Positions 36,280-45,387 of a stretch of 64,000 nt of DNA are shown here, piece by piece; position 1 is the first letter of the stretch, and each line of letters begins with the position of its first letter. The DNA lies in assembly GCF_031199965.1 (NCBI RefSeq), contig NZ_CP133605.1, forward strand, positions 1,520,501-1,584,500, in the 5' to 3' direction. This DNA is from Paenibacillus sp. D2_2. GTDB taxonomy: Bacteria; Bacillota; Bacilli; Paenibacillales; Paenibacillaceae. The notes under the pieces are model-generated. The model saw only the letters and a list, made by a program, of their open reading frames with translations, had not been told where the DNA came from and ran no database searches. Made by a program: the position numbers and the translations under genes.

Positions 36280-38388
36280 ATGAACATTCAGATAACTAAC
36301 TGTAACAATATTGATAATGGTTCAGTTAACTTAGTAGAAGGTCGCCTTAATATTAAATATGCCATAAATGGAACAGGCAAATCAACATTAGCAAAATCAA
36401 TAGAACTACGTGAATCGCCGGAACAATTAAAAAATTTAGTTCCGTACAAGTATTTAATGGAAAATCCAGTTTTGGCAGATCATCAACCAGTCGTGGGAAT
36501 CACTCCGAGTATTAATAAAGTATCTATTTTTAATGAGGAAACAATAAACCAATATACATTTTTACCAGACGATTTATTAGCAAATAGTTTTGAGATACTT
36601 ATTAAGACAGAAGACTATGAAATTCGGATGAGGAAGATTCAAATATTAATTAAGGAAATCCAAGATGCTTTTAAAGACAATCCTGATCTGGATCAACTTA
36701 TTGCTGAACTCAGCACTTTTATTTCTGGATTCGGGAATGCACAGAATGGGTATTCTAAAACCGGCTCTATTGGTAAGGGCTTAGCTAAAGGAAATAAAGT
36801 CGCCAATGTACCAGCGGAATTGGTACAGTATGCTCCTTATATCCAGAGTGAAATGAATGCTAGCTGGTTAGCATGGCAAAGCAAAGGATCTCCATATCTA
36901 GAGGTTGCAAATAAATGCCCCTATTGTGCTGAAAATTTAGAAGCTGAAAAAAAGCAAGTCGTTCAACAAGTGGCAGTGGAATACGATTCGAAATATATAG
37001 CAGAGCTTCAAAAAATGTTAGGTGTATTTAAAGCACTTGAAAAATACTTTACCGAAACCGTTAAAGAGAAAATTAACAAACTTTCAAATAGTAGCATATC
37101 TTTTAGTCCAGAAGAAATAAATTTTTTAAAAGAAATCAAGAGTCAGGTGGTTATTCTTTACAATAAACTGTTTGAAATAAAAAACCTTAACTTTGAAACT
37201 TTAAAAGATGTTGATGCTGTTGTTGTTTCTCTGAACGATAAAAGAATTGATTTGGCTATGTTAGGTCATATCAACTCAACTTACTCAAACGAACGCATTT
37301 CTGTTGTGAATAGTGCACTAGCTAATGTCATTACCCAGGCTGGGCAACTTCAAGGTGAGATCAACCAACAAAAGAATCTTATTCGAAAAACAATAGAGAA
37401 GTACCATAAAGAAATAAATGGTTTCTTAGAAAGTGCGGGATACAATTATCAAATATCAATAATCGAAAACCAAGATAAGAGTACCTATCGTATGGTTCTT
37501 TTAAGTAAAGAAAACACTACACAAGTCAATAATGTAAAACTACATTTGAGTTACGGAGAAAGAAATGCTTTTGCTTTAGTATTATTTATGTACAGGGCTA
37601 TTAAGGAAAACCCCGACCTGGTTATTTTGGATGACCCAATATCTTCATTTGATAAGAACAAAAAGTATGCAATTATGGAAATGCTATTTCAAGGTGCTGG
37701 GACCCTTCAAGGTAAAACGGTATTGATGCTTACACATGACTTTGATCCAATTGTAGACTTAATTAATACTTCTAGCATCCGTTGTAGATTCAATCCCATT
37801 CCAGTTGCAGCGTTTCTCTATAATAAAGAGGGAACTTTACATGAAAAAGAGATTAGTCCATCAGATATTTTATCTTTCTTTGAGATAGCTAACATTAATA
37901 TAGCTGGTGATATTGATGAAATTAATAAGCTTATATATTTGCGTAGGCGTTTAGAAGCATGTGGCGAAAAGGGACTAGCTTGGCAATTGCTTTCAAATGT
38001 ATTTCATCCGGATAGAACAATTCCATTATTGCAAAGTACAGATGGAAATCGTCAAATGGCAGAAGTTGAGATTGCTGAAGCTACTGAAACTATAAAAAAA
38101 GAAATACCCGAATTTGAATATAACAGAGTTTACTGTAGGGCACATGATAAGGTGCAGATGATAACTTTGTATAATTCTGTTACTAGTGGCTATGAAAAAA
38201 TACAGTTGTATCGGTTGATAAATCACGGACAGATATCAGATACTATTTTCAAGAAGTTTGTTGATGAAGCATACCACATTGAAAGCGATAGTTTATTTCA
38301 ATTAAATCCCACGGAGTTTCCTACTATACCTGAATATATTATTAAACTTTGCGATAATGGTATTGCATTATTAGAAGAGCAGATATAG
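36280..38388 (+). CDS. RloC/PrrC-like AAA_13 ATPase
   Basis: A 702-residue SMC/ABC-type ATPase. Walker A NGTGKST is at 30-36, a zinc-hook-like CPYC at 213-216 inside a helical region, ABC signature LSYGERNAFAL at 423-433, Walker B LVILDDPISSFD at about 447, and an H-loop LTHDFD near 485. The C-terminal 200 residues are a separate domain with YLRRRLEACGEKGLAWQLL followed by SNVFHPDR; R-x3-E plus a downstream His is reminiscent of PrrC/RloC anticodon nucleases. GAGGAGG precedes the ATG at 36280. RloC-type proteins cut tRNA after DNA damage or phage attack; that function is inferred. A small gene follows. Confidence 0.7.
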   Translation: MNIQITNCNNIDNGSVNLVEGRLNIKYAINGTGKSTLAKSIELRESPEQLKNLVPYKYLMENPVLADHQPVVGITPSINKVSIFNEETINQYTFLPDDLLANSFEILIKTEDYEIRMRKIQILIKEIQDAFKDNPDLDQLIAELSTFISGFGNAQNGYSKTGSIGKGLAKGNKVANVPAELVQYAPYIQSEMNASWLAWQSKGSPYLEVANKCPYCAENLEAEKKQVVQQVAVEYDSKYIAELQKMLGVFKALEKYFTETVKEKINKLSNSSISFSPEEINFLKEIKSQVVILYNKLFEIKNLNFETLKDVDAVVVSLNDKRIDLAMLGHINSTYSNERISVVNSALANVITQAGQLQGEINQQKNLIRKTIEKYHKEINGFLESAGYNYQISIIENQDKSTYRMVLLSKENTTQVNNVKLHLSYGERNAFALVLFMYRAIKENPDLVILDDPISSFDKNKKYAIMEMLFQGAGTLQGKTVLMLTHDFDPIVDLINTSSIRCRFNPIPVAAFLYNKEGTLHEKEISPSDILSFFEIANINIAGDIDEINKLIYLRRRLEACGEKGLAWQLLSNVFHPDRTIPLLQSTDGNRQMAEVEIAEATETIKKEIPEFEYNRVYCRAHDKVQMITLYNSVTSGYEKIQLYRLINHGQISDTIFKKFVDEAYHIESDSLFQLNPTEFPTIPEYIIKLCDNGIALLEEQI

Positions 38389-38465
38389 ATATGAACCGAT
38401 AGGTATAATTGTGCAGATAAATCAATATACTTTCTTGTATAGATTCTTATAAGGAAGTGGTTACA

Positions 38466-38815
38466 TTGATAGTTAGCTATAACTTCGACTGCACCTGGGA
38501 TATACATAAAAAGAGAGAATTTCCCACCTGCTATTGGAGCGCATTTCTTTACTCGCTGGAGCTGAACTGATTGATAAGATAGTTCGTATTAACCTTAGCG
38601 ATAAAGAACGTTTTAGGGAGGAAATAACAGGAGGCGAGTTTCTGCTATTCGATGTAAACTATGCTGCTTTATACTTTGTCGAATCATCAAATATAAAAAA
38701 ATACAGTTTGGTGTTAGATAAAAATATTTTACTTTCTATGTTAAAACCAGGAGCAGGGCAATCGTTTTTTGATAACTTGATTTTAGATATCAAAAATGCA
38801 ATTCGAAATAACTAA
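38466..38815 (+). CDS. Small unknown protein paired with the RloC-like ATPase (frame broken near 38558)
   Basis: AAGGAAGTGG precedes a TTG start at 38466. The frame reads IVSYNFDCTWDIHKKREFP then TCYWSAFLYSL, and one G added at 38558-38559 joins it to GAELIDKIVRINLSDKERF through GGEFLLFDVNYAALYFVESS. The result is about 116 residues, soluble and mixed alpha/beta, ending KNAIRNN. No family recognised. It lies 77 bases after the ATPase in the same direction, and palindromic repeats bracket the pair, so a partner, regulator or antitoxin-like role is possible. A reading from the TTG at 38534 alone would miss the N-terminal 22 residues. Confidence 0.55.
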
Positions 38816-38930
38816 TTAGTAGTTTTAATGTGCTACTCTTTGTATACACATTGGAGAAACCACCTGGGTTATCCGACAAATTTTAAGAGTGTATTTTTCA
38901 TTAAGAGGGTGTCAATTATTCTAGCTAATA

Positions 38931-38973
38931 ATTCGCCGTTAGAGTGATACGCTGAACCGTATCACAAGTAACG
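38931..38973. repeat. Palindromic repeat, copy downstream of the ATPase pair
   Basis: GTGATACG and CGTATCAC pair perfectly around the loop CTGAAC (38944-38965). The palindrome extends outward to GCCGTTA on the left and TAACGGC on the right. It lies directly upstream of a gene that seems to have lost its 5' end. Confidence 0.65.
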
Positions 38974-39003
38974 GCAAGTTTTTTCGGAAAATCCCGTAGT
39001 TCG

Positions 39004-39517
39004 TTGAAAGAGGCTTTGTTGTGCATGGGTTGGGGAAGGACTGCTTACTCTGAAAAAACTTGTTTTAGAGTTCACTTCGAGCGAAATTACATAGCCTACA
39101 CGAAGAAGGGGCCGACTAGCTGGTATGAAGAGGGAAACAGAGTTGTTCAACCAGGTAGAACGATTCTGTTGTTTCATCCCGGTGACGACAACGGCGAAGG
39201 AGGAGAGCTTGAGACATACTTTCCGGGACTATTCGGTCCGCCTTCAGTAGGTACCCCGATACTTGATAAGATTCAAGAGAGATTTGAAACGAGTGGTCTA
39301 ACTAACATTGAAAATGTCTACCTTGAAAGAAATCGTTTGGATCCCAACTCCTGAAGATGTGGTTGAAATGGTTTGCTTTGGGCAAAGTGACGGATTTAGA
39401 AAATATGTTAGAGACGAATGTTACAATCGGATCGTTTCACAATTTGAAAAACACTCAAGTGAAAAGGGAATAAAGACGACAGGGTTCTACTATTTAATTC
39501 AAGCAAACGCAACCTAA
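39004..39517 (+). pseudogene. Hypothetical protein, 5' end missing and frame broken near 39322
   Basis: Reading opens at 38971 without a ribosome site and runs SSLKEALLCMGWGRTAYSE, then a beta-rich stretch with IAYTKKGPTSWYEEGN and TILLFHPGDDNGEGGELETYFPG. Near 39322 the frame changes to KEIVWIPTPEDVVEMVCF and ends DECYNRIVSQFEKHSSEKGI. The two parts make a plausible globular protein of about 170 residues. No family is recognised. The palindromic repeat sits where the N-terminus should begin, so the gene may have been truncated by the event that placed the repeat. A hairpin terminator follows. Confidence 0.5.
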
Positions 39518-39522
39518 TTTTT

Positions 39523-39551
39523 GGGGGCTATCCGTCAGGGTAGCCCCTTTT
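39523..39551. terminator. Terminator between convergent genes
   Basis: GGGGCTATCC pairs with GGGTAGCCCC (minor mismatch), followed by T4; it serves the plus-strand gene and the convergent SRPBCC gene may also end here. Confidence 0.7.
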
Positions 39552-39587
39552 CCAATAACTTGACGTTACAGACATTGCGGTGGGTTT

Positions 39588-40061
39588 CTAAGAGTTGCTT
39601 ATGCCGTGTTTGTTTGTAATTTGCTCACTTTGGTTGGGCTGGCCCTTACCCTTGGTGATCAAGTCGCGAAGGCTGCCGCTTATGTAGATGCCCCAGGAGT
39701 CTGTGCAGACGTCGTAGTACTCATACTCGGGAACGAGGCCTACGTGGGTAAATCGAACTTCTGTTTTACCTTCCTTCTTGGCGATTTTAAAGACAATGTC
39801 GGTATCCTTCCACTCGTTCTTATCCTTTACGAAGTTAAAGTAGTTGTCTGTAATGTGCCAAACAACCTTTTTACCTGGAATAAGTTCGGTGATTTGGATG
39901 GTGCAGCGGTGAATATCTTGGTAGTGGTGCTTAAATTCGCCGAGTTCGTCGGTAGTGCCCTCAATATCCTCTGACCACCATCCGCGGACGTTATTGATGG
40001 CGGTGAAGACTTCTTCGGGGCTTTGGTCCACCGTAAAAAAAGTACTGTAACTTTGATTCAT
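39588..40061 (-). CDS. SRPBCC (START/Bet v1, AHSA1-like) domain protein
   Basis: A 157-residue protein starting MNQSYSTFFTVDQSPEEVF, then INNVRGWWSEDIEGTTDELG, the standard opening of SRPBCC/AHSA1-like proteins, with strands VVWHITDNYFNF and KTEVRFTHVGLVPEYEYYDV. The fold makes a deep hydrophobic pocket for small ligands. GGGGAG precedes the ATG. It diverges from an HxlR regulator, with twin palindromic operators between them, so it is very probably controlled by that regulator. The ligand is unknown. Confidence 0.8.
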   Translation of the reverse strand: MNQSYSTFFTVDQSPEEVFTAINNVRGWWSEDIEGTTDELGEFKHHYQDIHRCTIQITELIPGKKVVWHITDNYFNFVKDKNEWKDTDIVFKIAKKEGKTEVRFTHVGLVPEYEYYDVCTDSWGIYISGSLRDLITKGKGQPNQSEQITNKHGISNS

Positions 40062-40115
40062 GCAAGTTATCTCCCCTCGTTAATTATTGACCACACACAG
40101 AGTATAAATCCTGTA

Positions 40116-40151
40116 CTTGCAAAATACAAGTATAAACTTGCAAAATGCAAG
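40116..40151. promoter_or_regulatory. Twin palindromic operator between SRPBCC and HxlR genes
   Basis: CTTGCAAAATACAAG (40116-40130) and CTTGCAAAATGCAAG (40137-40151) are near-identical palindromes with half-site CTTGCA, centred 21 bases apart, two helical turns. The second ends 21 bases before the HxlR start codon. Confidence 0.7.
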
Positions 40152-40172
40152 CACGAATTGTATAATCATCTC

Positions 40173-40586
40173 ATGAAAAAGCGACCTTCCACAGTTTGTC
40201 CAATCGTATATGCGCTCGACATATGGGGTGATCCCTGGAGCCTAGTCATACTTCGTGACGTCCTTATCTATAACAAGCGGTATTACCGCGAGTTTCTTGC
40301 TTCACGCGAGCACATCTCAACTAATATTTTGAGCGCACGGCTCGTATCACTCGTTGAAGCAGGTCTGCTCGTCAAGATAGAAGGAGATTCAAACCGCGCA
40401 CAAACCATGTATCGACCAACGCAAAAGGCACTTGACCTGTTTCCGGTCGTGTTTGCCATTATGCATTGGGGCCTGAAATACAATCCAAATACCGATATGA
40501 GTATTCCGATCATGCAGGAACTAACAACAAACGAAAAAGGGCTGGAGCTTCGCCTTTTGCAGAATTTCGACGATATTACATTATAA
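40173..40586 (+). CDS. HxlR-family (MarR-like) transcriptional regulator
   Basis: A 137-residue winged-helix protein. MKKRPSTVCPIVYALDIWGDPWSLVILRDVLI is the HxlR start with its Cys near the N-terminus, often a redox or electrophile sensor. YREFLASREHISTNILSARLVSLVEAGLLVK is the HTH and wing. Although the frame is open upstream to 40023, the ATG at 40173 gives the family-standard start and leaves the operators non-coding. It probably represses itself and the divergent SRPBCC gene through the two palindromes at 40116-40151. Confidence 0.85.
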   Translation: MKKRPSTVCPIVYALDIWGDPWSLVILRDVLIYNKRYYREFLASREHISTNILSARLVSLVEAGLLVKIEGDSNRAQTMYRPTQKALDLFPVVFAIMHWGLKYNPNTDMSIPIMQELTTNEKGLELRLLQNFDDITL

Positions 40587-40887
40587 ACATCGCGTCGCAA
40601 TTCCTACGTTCTTATGCCATGAAAATAGATGCATAGGGAGAAAGTATCAATATCGAGTCTAGAAGCGAACGGATTTTCCCTTAGGGGAAGATCCGTTTTA
40701 TTTATTCTATCCATACCCAAATGCCTGCTAATTATGATATCTTAAATTGGAAAAATATGCAGATACATCGATCTAATGAGGTGAATCCAATGGTAAAAAA
40801 ATAAAATGAGAATATCTATATGAAAACTAAAAATAGGCATGTAGATGTTCTCTTCAAAATGAAATTAAATTATAGAGGAGAATGGAC
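40587..40887. other. Spacer with hxlR terminator and tiny ORF remnant
   Basis: Contains the terminator at 40668 and, near 40790, a GAGGTGA site followed by ATG and only three more codons before a stop, possibly the stub of a lost gene. Otherwise nothing recognisable. Confidence 0.4.
40668..40705 (+). terminator. Terminator of the HxlR gene
   Basis: AACGGATTTTCCC pairs with GGGGAAGATCCGTT (one bulge), followed by TTATTTATT. Confidence 0.6.
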
Positions 40888-41739
40888 ATGCTAAATAAAT
40901 TAAGCGAATCTATCTATTATTTATCTAACCAAAATGATAAAGAAAGACCGACATTAGGGTTAGTCTGCGGGGATAAATATAGTCTAGTAATCGACGGTGG
41001 GAATTCAGTTCAACATGCGAATGATTTTTTGCGTGAGATTGAGAGTTTAAATGTACCACCGATAAAATATTTGGTCGTAACACATGCACATTGGGATCAC
41101 TTTTTGGGGATGAATGAATATAACGCTACGATCATTGTTAATAGTCTAACGTATGAAATTATGAATAAATGGCGGGGCTATTCTTATGATGATCATTCTC
41201 TCGAAGAGTATAAGAATTCCAAGATGATGGATTCGTTGTGTGTAGACATCATTAAGAATGAAATACCAAACAGAGACTCATTTCAATTAAACTATCCAGA
41301 TATTATTTTTGAAGATTCTCTTAAGCTGGATTTGGGGAATAAGGTATGTATCCTAGAGAGAATAAGAAGCACTCATACGGATGACTCAACAGTTGTTTAT
41401 ATACCGGATGAGAAGACCATTTTTCTAGGAGATAGCGTCTATTGCACAACTACGAATTCTTTATTTCATTTTAAACAATCTAAGCTATTAACTATGATTG
41501 AGGATATTCAGAAATATGATGCGGTTCATTTCTTACTAGGTCATGAATCAATTTGTGACTTAGCTGAGATGAATTCATATTGGAATGACCTCATTTCAGC
41601 TAGCAAAGCCGCAGATTCTACATCATTAGAGAGGGCTTTAGAATCTTTTGAAGCAGATCATAAACGGAAACCAAATGAAGATGAACTGTTCTTCTTAAAA
41701 GCTTTTGTCAATGATCAAATATTAAGGTCGCAGTTATAG
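40888..41739 (+). CDS. Metallo-beta-lactamase-fold hydrolase
   Basis: A 283-residue MBL-fold protein. The zinc-binding motif is VVTHAHWDHFLG (HxHxDH) near residue 70. TFLGDSVY-like TIFLGDSVYCTT gives the second-shell Asp, and HFLLGHESICDL the C-terminal His. GAGGAG is 7 bases before the ATG at 40888, better spaced than the ATG at 40882. The general family covers thioesterases, lactonases and beta-lactamases; no signal peptide is present, so a cytoplasmic hydrolase is more likely than a secreted lactamase. Confidence 0.82.
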   Translation: MLNKLSESIYYLSNQNDKERPTLGLVCGDKYSLVIDGGNSVQHANDFLREIESLNVPPIKYLVVTHAHWDHFLGMNEYNATIIVNSLTYEIMNKWRGYSYDDHSLEEYKNSKMMDSLCVDIIKNEIPNRDSFQLNYPDIIFEDSLKLDLGNKVCILERIRSTHTDDSTVVYIPDEKTIFLGDSVYCTTTNSLFHFKQSKLLTMIEDIQKYDAVHFLLGHESICDLAEMNSYWNDLISASKAADSTSLERALESFEADHKRKPNEDELFFLKAFVNDQILRSQL

Positions 41740-41813
41740 GGGAAGTGCCCAAACTGTTTTACTGAAAATGGAATAGGATGGTGTGTGTTTTAAAAACAAG
41801 GAGGGATACACAC

Positions 41814-41942
41814 TTGGGTGAAGTATTTGGCGGTGTAGGCGGTGTAGGTTATAGCTGTGGCGGTGGATTAGGGACTTCAACTGCAGCGATTCTGGTTCTG
41901 TTCATCCTGCTCGTAATCATTTCAATGGCCTTTGTATTTTAA
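41814..41942 (+). CDS. YjcZ-family small spore/membrane peptide
   Basis: A 42-residue ORF starting at TTG with AAGGAGGG upstream. The N-terminal half is Gly-rich (VFGGVGGVGYSCGGG). The C-terminal half is one hydrophobic segment AAILVLFILLVIISMAFVF, the layout of YjcZ-type sporulation peptides. It sits alone between an MBL gene and the convergent chromate transporter, with its own terminator. Confidence 0.75.
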   Translation: MGEVFGGVGGVGYSCGGGLGTSTAAILVLFILLVIISMAFVF

Positions 41943-41973
41943 TTACTCTGGCTATTAATGCATCGGTACGAAA

Positions 41974-42010
41974 AATCCCACTTACCTTAATCGGTAGGTG
42001 GGATTATTTT
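41974..42010. terminator. Bidirectional terminator between YjcZ-like and chrA genes
   Basis: AATCCCACTTACC pairs with GGTAGGTGGGATT (13 bp, one G-U), 6-base loop, with A5 before and T5 after. Confidence 0.8.
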
Positions 42011-42018
42011 TGTTCCTA

Positions 42019-43248
42019 TTACGATAATAGAAAAGTCAACGCACCCCCAGCCACCGAGAATAATACAACCATCCACGGAGGAATCTTCCACAGCATAAGA
42101 AGCGCGAAAGCAGCAAGTGCCAGACAGAAGTCGTAAGGGGTGTGAATGGCTTTAATCCACACTGGATTATACAGAGCGGCAAGCAGGATACCGACAACGG
42201 CAGCGTTAATGCCTTCGAAGACCGACTGGAAATTGGGGCGGCGGCGAATCGTGTCCCAGTATGGCAAAGTGCCGATAACTAATAGAAAAAAAGGGAGAAA
42301 CATCGCAAATAAAGCAACTACAGCACCTGCCCATCCGTTCATTACGGTTCCTAAGTAAGCTGAGAAGGTGAATAGAGGACCCGGTACGGCTTGTGCTGCC
42401 CCGTATCCCGCTAGAAATTGGGCATCTGTCAACCAACCTGAGGGGACCATCTCTGCCTGGAGTATAGGAAGTACGACATGACCTCCGCCAAATACTAGCG
42501 AGCCTGCGCGATAAAAGGTATCAAACAACGCTAGCCAACGAGATTGAACGACTGTTCGCAATAACGGCAATCCGATCAATAGTCCAAAAAATAAGATCCA
42601 GGCGATAACGGCAGTTCGACGGCTAATCGCGGTATTTATGTGATGATGGGGAGTTTCTGTAATTTCCGACTTCGCCAGAAATAATCGCCGAACAGCCCGG
42701 CAACAGCGATAAGTATTAGCTGTGTATAAGCAGAAGGCATTAATAAGGTGATGATAGCAACTAGTATGGCAATGGTACCTCGAGTACGATCGGGGCGAGG
42801 TTCCGCGCCATTCCCCAAACTGCCTGTGCGACGATGGCAACAGCTGCGATCATTAATCCGTGCAACCAACCAGCGCTTCCAACATCGTAATTCATTATTG
42901 CGTAGGCAAAGAACGCTAGCGCCAGTGCTGAAGGCAAAGTAAATCCGATCCAGGAGGCTATCCCACCAAGCAACCCACCACGCATCATGCCGATAGAAAT
43001 TCCTACTTGGCTGCTCGCAGGTCCCGGGAGGAACTGGCATAGGGCAACTAGATCGGCATAGCTTTTTCATCCAGCCATTTTCTCCGTTTCACATACTCTT
43101 CGCGAAAATACCCTAAATGGGCGATAGGCCCGCCAAAGGATGTTAGCCCGAGCTTCGTAGATGCACCGAGTATTTCGAGAATCGCACCTTTTCTCTGCTT
43201 TCCTATTGGAGGTTTAGATTGCGAAGTTCCCTTTGTTTGTATGGTCAT
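42019..43248 (-). CDS. chrA: Chromate ion transporter, CHR family (three frame breaks)
   Basis: Four segments rejoin into a protein of about 410 residues, the length of two-domain ChrA. GLTSFGGPIAHLGYFREEYVKRRKWL is the N-terminal CHR signature. After a break, FLPGPASSQVGISIGMMRGG follows. The C-terminal half repeats the pattern with SLVFGGGHVVLPILQ and GYGAAQAVPGPLFTFSAYLG. Breaks lie at a T5 run (43063-43067 on the plus strand), a G4 run (42792-42795) and near 42671-42676. CHR proteins export chromate or exchange anions. Many hydrophobic segments confirm membrane location. ATG at 43248. Confidence 0.8.
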
Positions 43249-43364
43249 CTCTAATTCTCGACCTCATCTCAAGATTATGGAATTTCATGTGTTGCTCCTG
43301 TGAATTATATATCAACATTATTCCGTAATTATTAAATGGAGTAATCTGTTATGTAAAAACATTG

Positions 43365-43988
43365 TTATCCCTCTTTGAATTGTTCCTTGAGTTCCTTATA
43401 CGCAGACTCTAAAAAAGGATGTACAACTTTAAGATAATTTTTGTTGTCAAATAAGTATTTGATGTAGGCGTATGAAGCAGCGTCTATTGATTCCTGTAAG
43501 GAATGTTCAATTTGATTTATATATGGTGGACAACCATCTTGATCCCACTCGATTTTATCTGCTACAAATAGTACCTTGTCTATCATTGAAGCATTCGATT
43601 TTAGCGTTGTATGGCAAGCTATAGCGCTTATGATCTCTTTATCATGTACTTCAAAAATATCCGTAGCCATTACTCCGGATATTTTTTGGTGAATAATCAT
43701 AGGGAAAATCTCTTCTTCTTTCAATACTTCTAATCCCAAGGTTTTTGCTACAATAACTCGTTCAGAGTTTGGAAAAATAGCGCTGACATCATGAAGATAT
43801 CCAGCAACTTTTGCTTTGTAGGGATCGACGCCGTAAATTTTAGCCAGTTGCTCTGCTTTTCTCCCCACTTTCAAACAGTGCTCTGCAGTCTTTTGATGCC
43901 CATTTACTATTAGAAAATGATAGAAGTCAGTTTCAATATCTCCGGTCATGGAGACATTCAACATAAATGCATCGAATAATGGATTCAT
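43365..43988 (-). CDS. YqeK-like HD-domain hydrolase, second copy
   Basis: A 207-residue HD-domain protein. TAEHCLKVGRKAEQLAKIYGVDPYKAKVAGYLHDVS holds the metal His and HD pair, ISAIACHTTLKSNASMIDKVLFVADKIE the downstream His and D. This is the YqeK layout (symmetrical Ap4A hydrolase), and a canonical yqeK lies at 56421 in the usual cluster, so this one is a paralogue. It has a longer N-terminus with TGDIETDFYHFLIVNGHQ. GGATGG precedes the ATG. Substrate is inferred to be a dinucleoside polyphosphate or nucleotide. Confidence 0.75.
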   Translation of the reverse strand: MNPLFDAFMLNVSMTGDIETDFYHFLIVNGHQKTAEHCLKVGRKAEQLAKIYGVDPYKAKVAGYLHDVSAIFPNSERVIVAKTLGLEVLKEEEIFPMIIHQKISGVMATDIFEVHDKEIISAIACHTTLKSNASMIDKVLFVADKIEWDQDGCPPYINQIEHSLQESIDAASYAYIKYLFDNKNYLKVVHPFLESAYKELKEQFKEG

Positions 43989-44021
43989 ATCTTCACACCA
44001 TCCTTTGTATCAAAATTAACA

Positions 44022-44081
44022 TATAAAAATCCCCCATCCAGCACTAATAAGGAGCAATCAAGTCCTCTTGCTGAATGGGGA
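44022..44081 (-). terminator. Terminator of the M42 peptidase gene
   Basis: On the minus strand, CCCCATTCAGCA pairs with TGCTGGATGGGG (one G-U) and is followed by a T5-containing stretch. Confidence 0.65.
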
Positions 44082-44132
44082 AAGAGTGGCTATTAAGCCT
44101 GTTGTATCTCGTTGAAAGAGAGATTTTGTATA

Positions 44133-45204
44133 TTAACTATTCTCCAGAATCGTGTTCAGCGTCGTACGGTCAAGACCCTTGACGAGCTTAGTCAACAATT
44201 CTTTAGCCGCAGCGTAATCATCCGTGTGGATGATGGATGACGAGGTATGGATGTAACGGGAGCAAATACCGATGACTGTTGAAGGCACGCCGCTACCACT
44301 CAGATGAACTTGACCAGCATCCGTTCCGCCTGGGGAGACGAAATATTGATACTTGATCTTATTCGTATCTGCCGTGTCCTGAATATATTCAACCATGCCG
44401 CGATGGGTGAGCATCGTAGGATCGTAAATCCGTAGCAAGGCACCTCCGCCTAGCTGTCCGAATGCTTTCTTGTCTCCGGTCGTGTCGTTAGCCGCACTGG
44501 CGTCAAGACCGAAGAAGATGTCAGGTTGGATCATGTTGGCGGAAGTCCGTGCTCCGCGTAGACCCAACTCCTCTTGAACGGTAGTTCCGCAGTATAGTGT
44601 ATTCGGCAACTTCTCTTTGTGGAGTGCTTCCATTAGCTCGATGGCCAAGCCTACACCGTAACGGTTATCCCACGCTTTAGCCATGATTTTCTTCGGATTA
44701 ACCATTGGTGTAAATTCGCAGATTGGCACGATTTGCTGTCCTGGGCGAACGCCTGCCGCTTCCGCCTGCTCACGACTATCAGCACCGATATCCAGATACA
44801 TCGTCTTCAGGTCTACCCGTTGCTGCGATCTGCTTCACTTAGCAGGTGAGTCGGCGTTGAGCCTACGACACCGATGATTCTGCCTTGCGGTGTAATAATT
44901 TGTAGGCGCTGTGCCAATACAGCCTGGCTCCACCAGCCGCCAAGCGGTTGGAAGGACACCATCCCATGATCGCTAATACCCGTGGTCATGAAGCCAACTT
45001 CGTCCAAATGACCGGCTACCATAACTTTAGGTCCGTTGTCGTCTCCACGCAAAACCCCGAAGATACTGCCTAGATTATCCTGTGGAAATTCTGAAGTATA
45101 GGCCGACATCTTTCTTTCACAAGGGCACGCAGTTCACGTTCAAAGCCAGGTGCCGCAGGAAATTCGGTGAGTTGCTTGAATAGCTCCAGCGTTTTATTAT
45201 CCAT
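44133..45204 (-). CDS. M42-family metallo-aminopeptidase (two frame breaks)
   Basis: Three frames join into a protein of about 357 residues. [26 protein letters not shown] is the family start. GHLDEVGFM has the first metal His-x-Asp, [14 protein letters not shown] the bridging Asp, [12 protein letters not shown] the catalytic Glu pair, SPGGTDAG the Asp, and YIHTSSSI the last His. Breaks are near 45111 and 44816-44818. AAGGAGAG precedes the ATG at 45204. M42 enzymes are cytosolic, often dodecameric, and cleave N-terminal residues from peptides, some specific for Glu. Confidence 0.85.
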
Positions 45205-45275
45205 TTTGTATCTCTCCTTGCGGTTAATTTAAGTACGAGTCCGCTTCCTGATTTACTTCTTAGGTCAGAAGCAGT

Positions 45276-45354
45276 CTTTTTTGAACAACCTCTTTAAGTA
45301 TGTACCATCTTGCTTATATTGTCTATTTGTGACTGTTAGAGGTTGTTTAAAAAG
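45276..45354. repeat. Inverted pair of AGAGGTTGTTYAAAAAG elements
   Basis: CTTTTTTGAACAACCTCTT (45276-45294) faces AGAGGTTGTTTAAAAAG (45338-45354). The same end sequence occurs at 45775 and, inverted, at 58290-58328, so this is a dispersed short repeat. Confidence 0.6.
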
Positions 45355-45387
45355 CTTTGGTGCTGAATGATGACGCGATTTAGATTG

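Noticed and set aside
36061..38973. Integron attC-like sites
   Set aside because: The GTTAC/GTAAC ends lack the RYYYAAC and GTTRRRY core spacing, and no integrase gene is present.
39606..39974. Plus-strand 122-codon frame over the SRPBCC gene
   Set aside because: It is antisense to a clear SRPBCC gene with a good start; it has no ribosome site.
40793..40804. Four-codon leader peptide before the MBL gene
   Set aside because: No attenuator structure follows; it is more likely a chance start or a gene stub.
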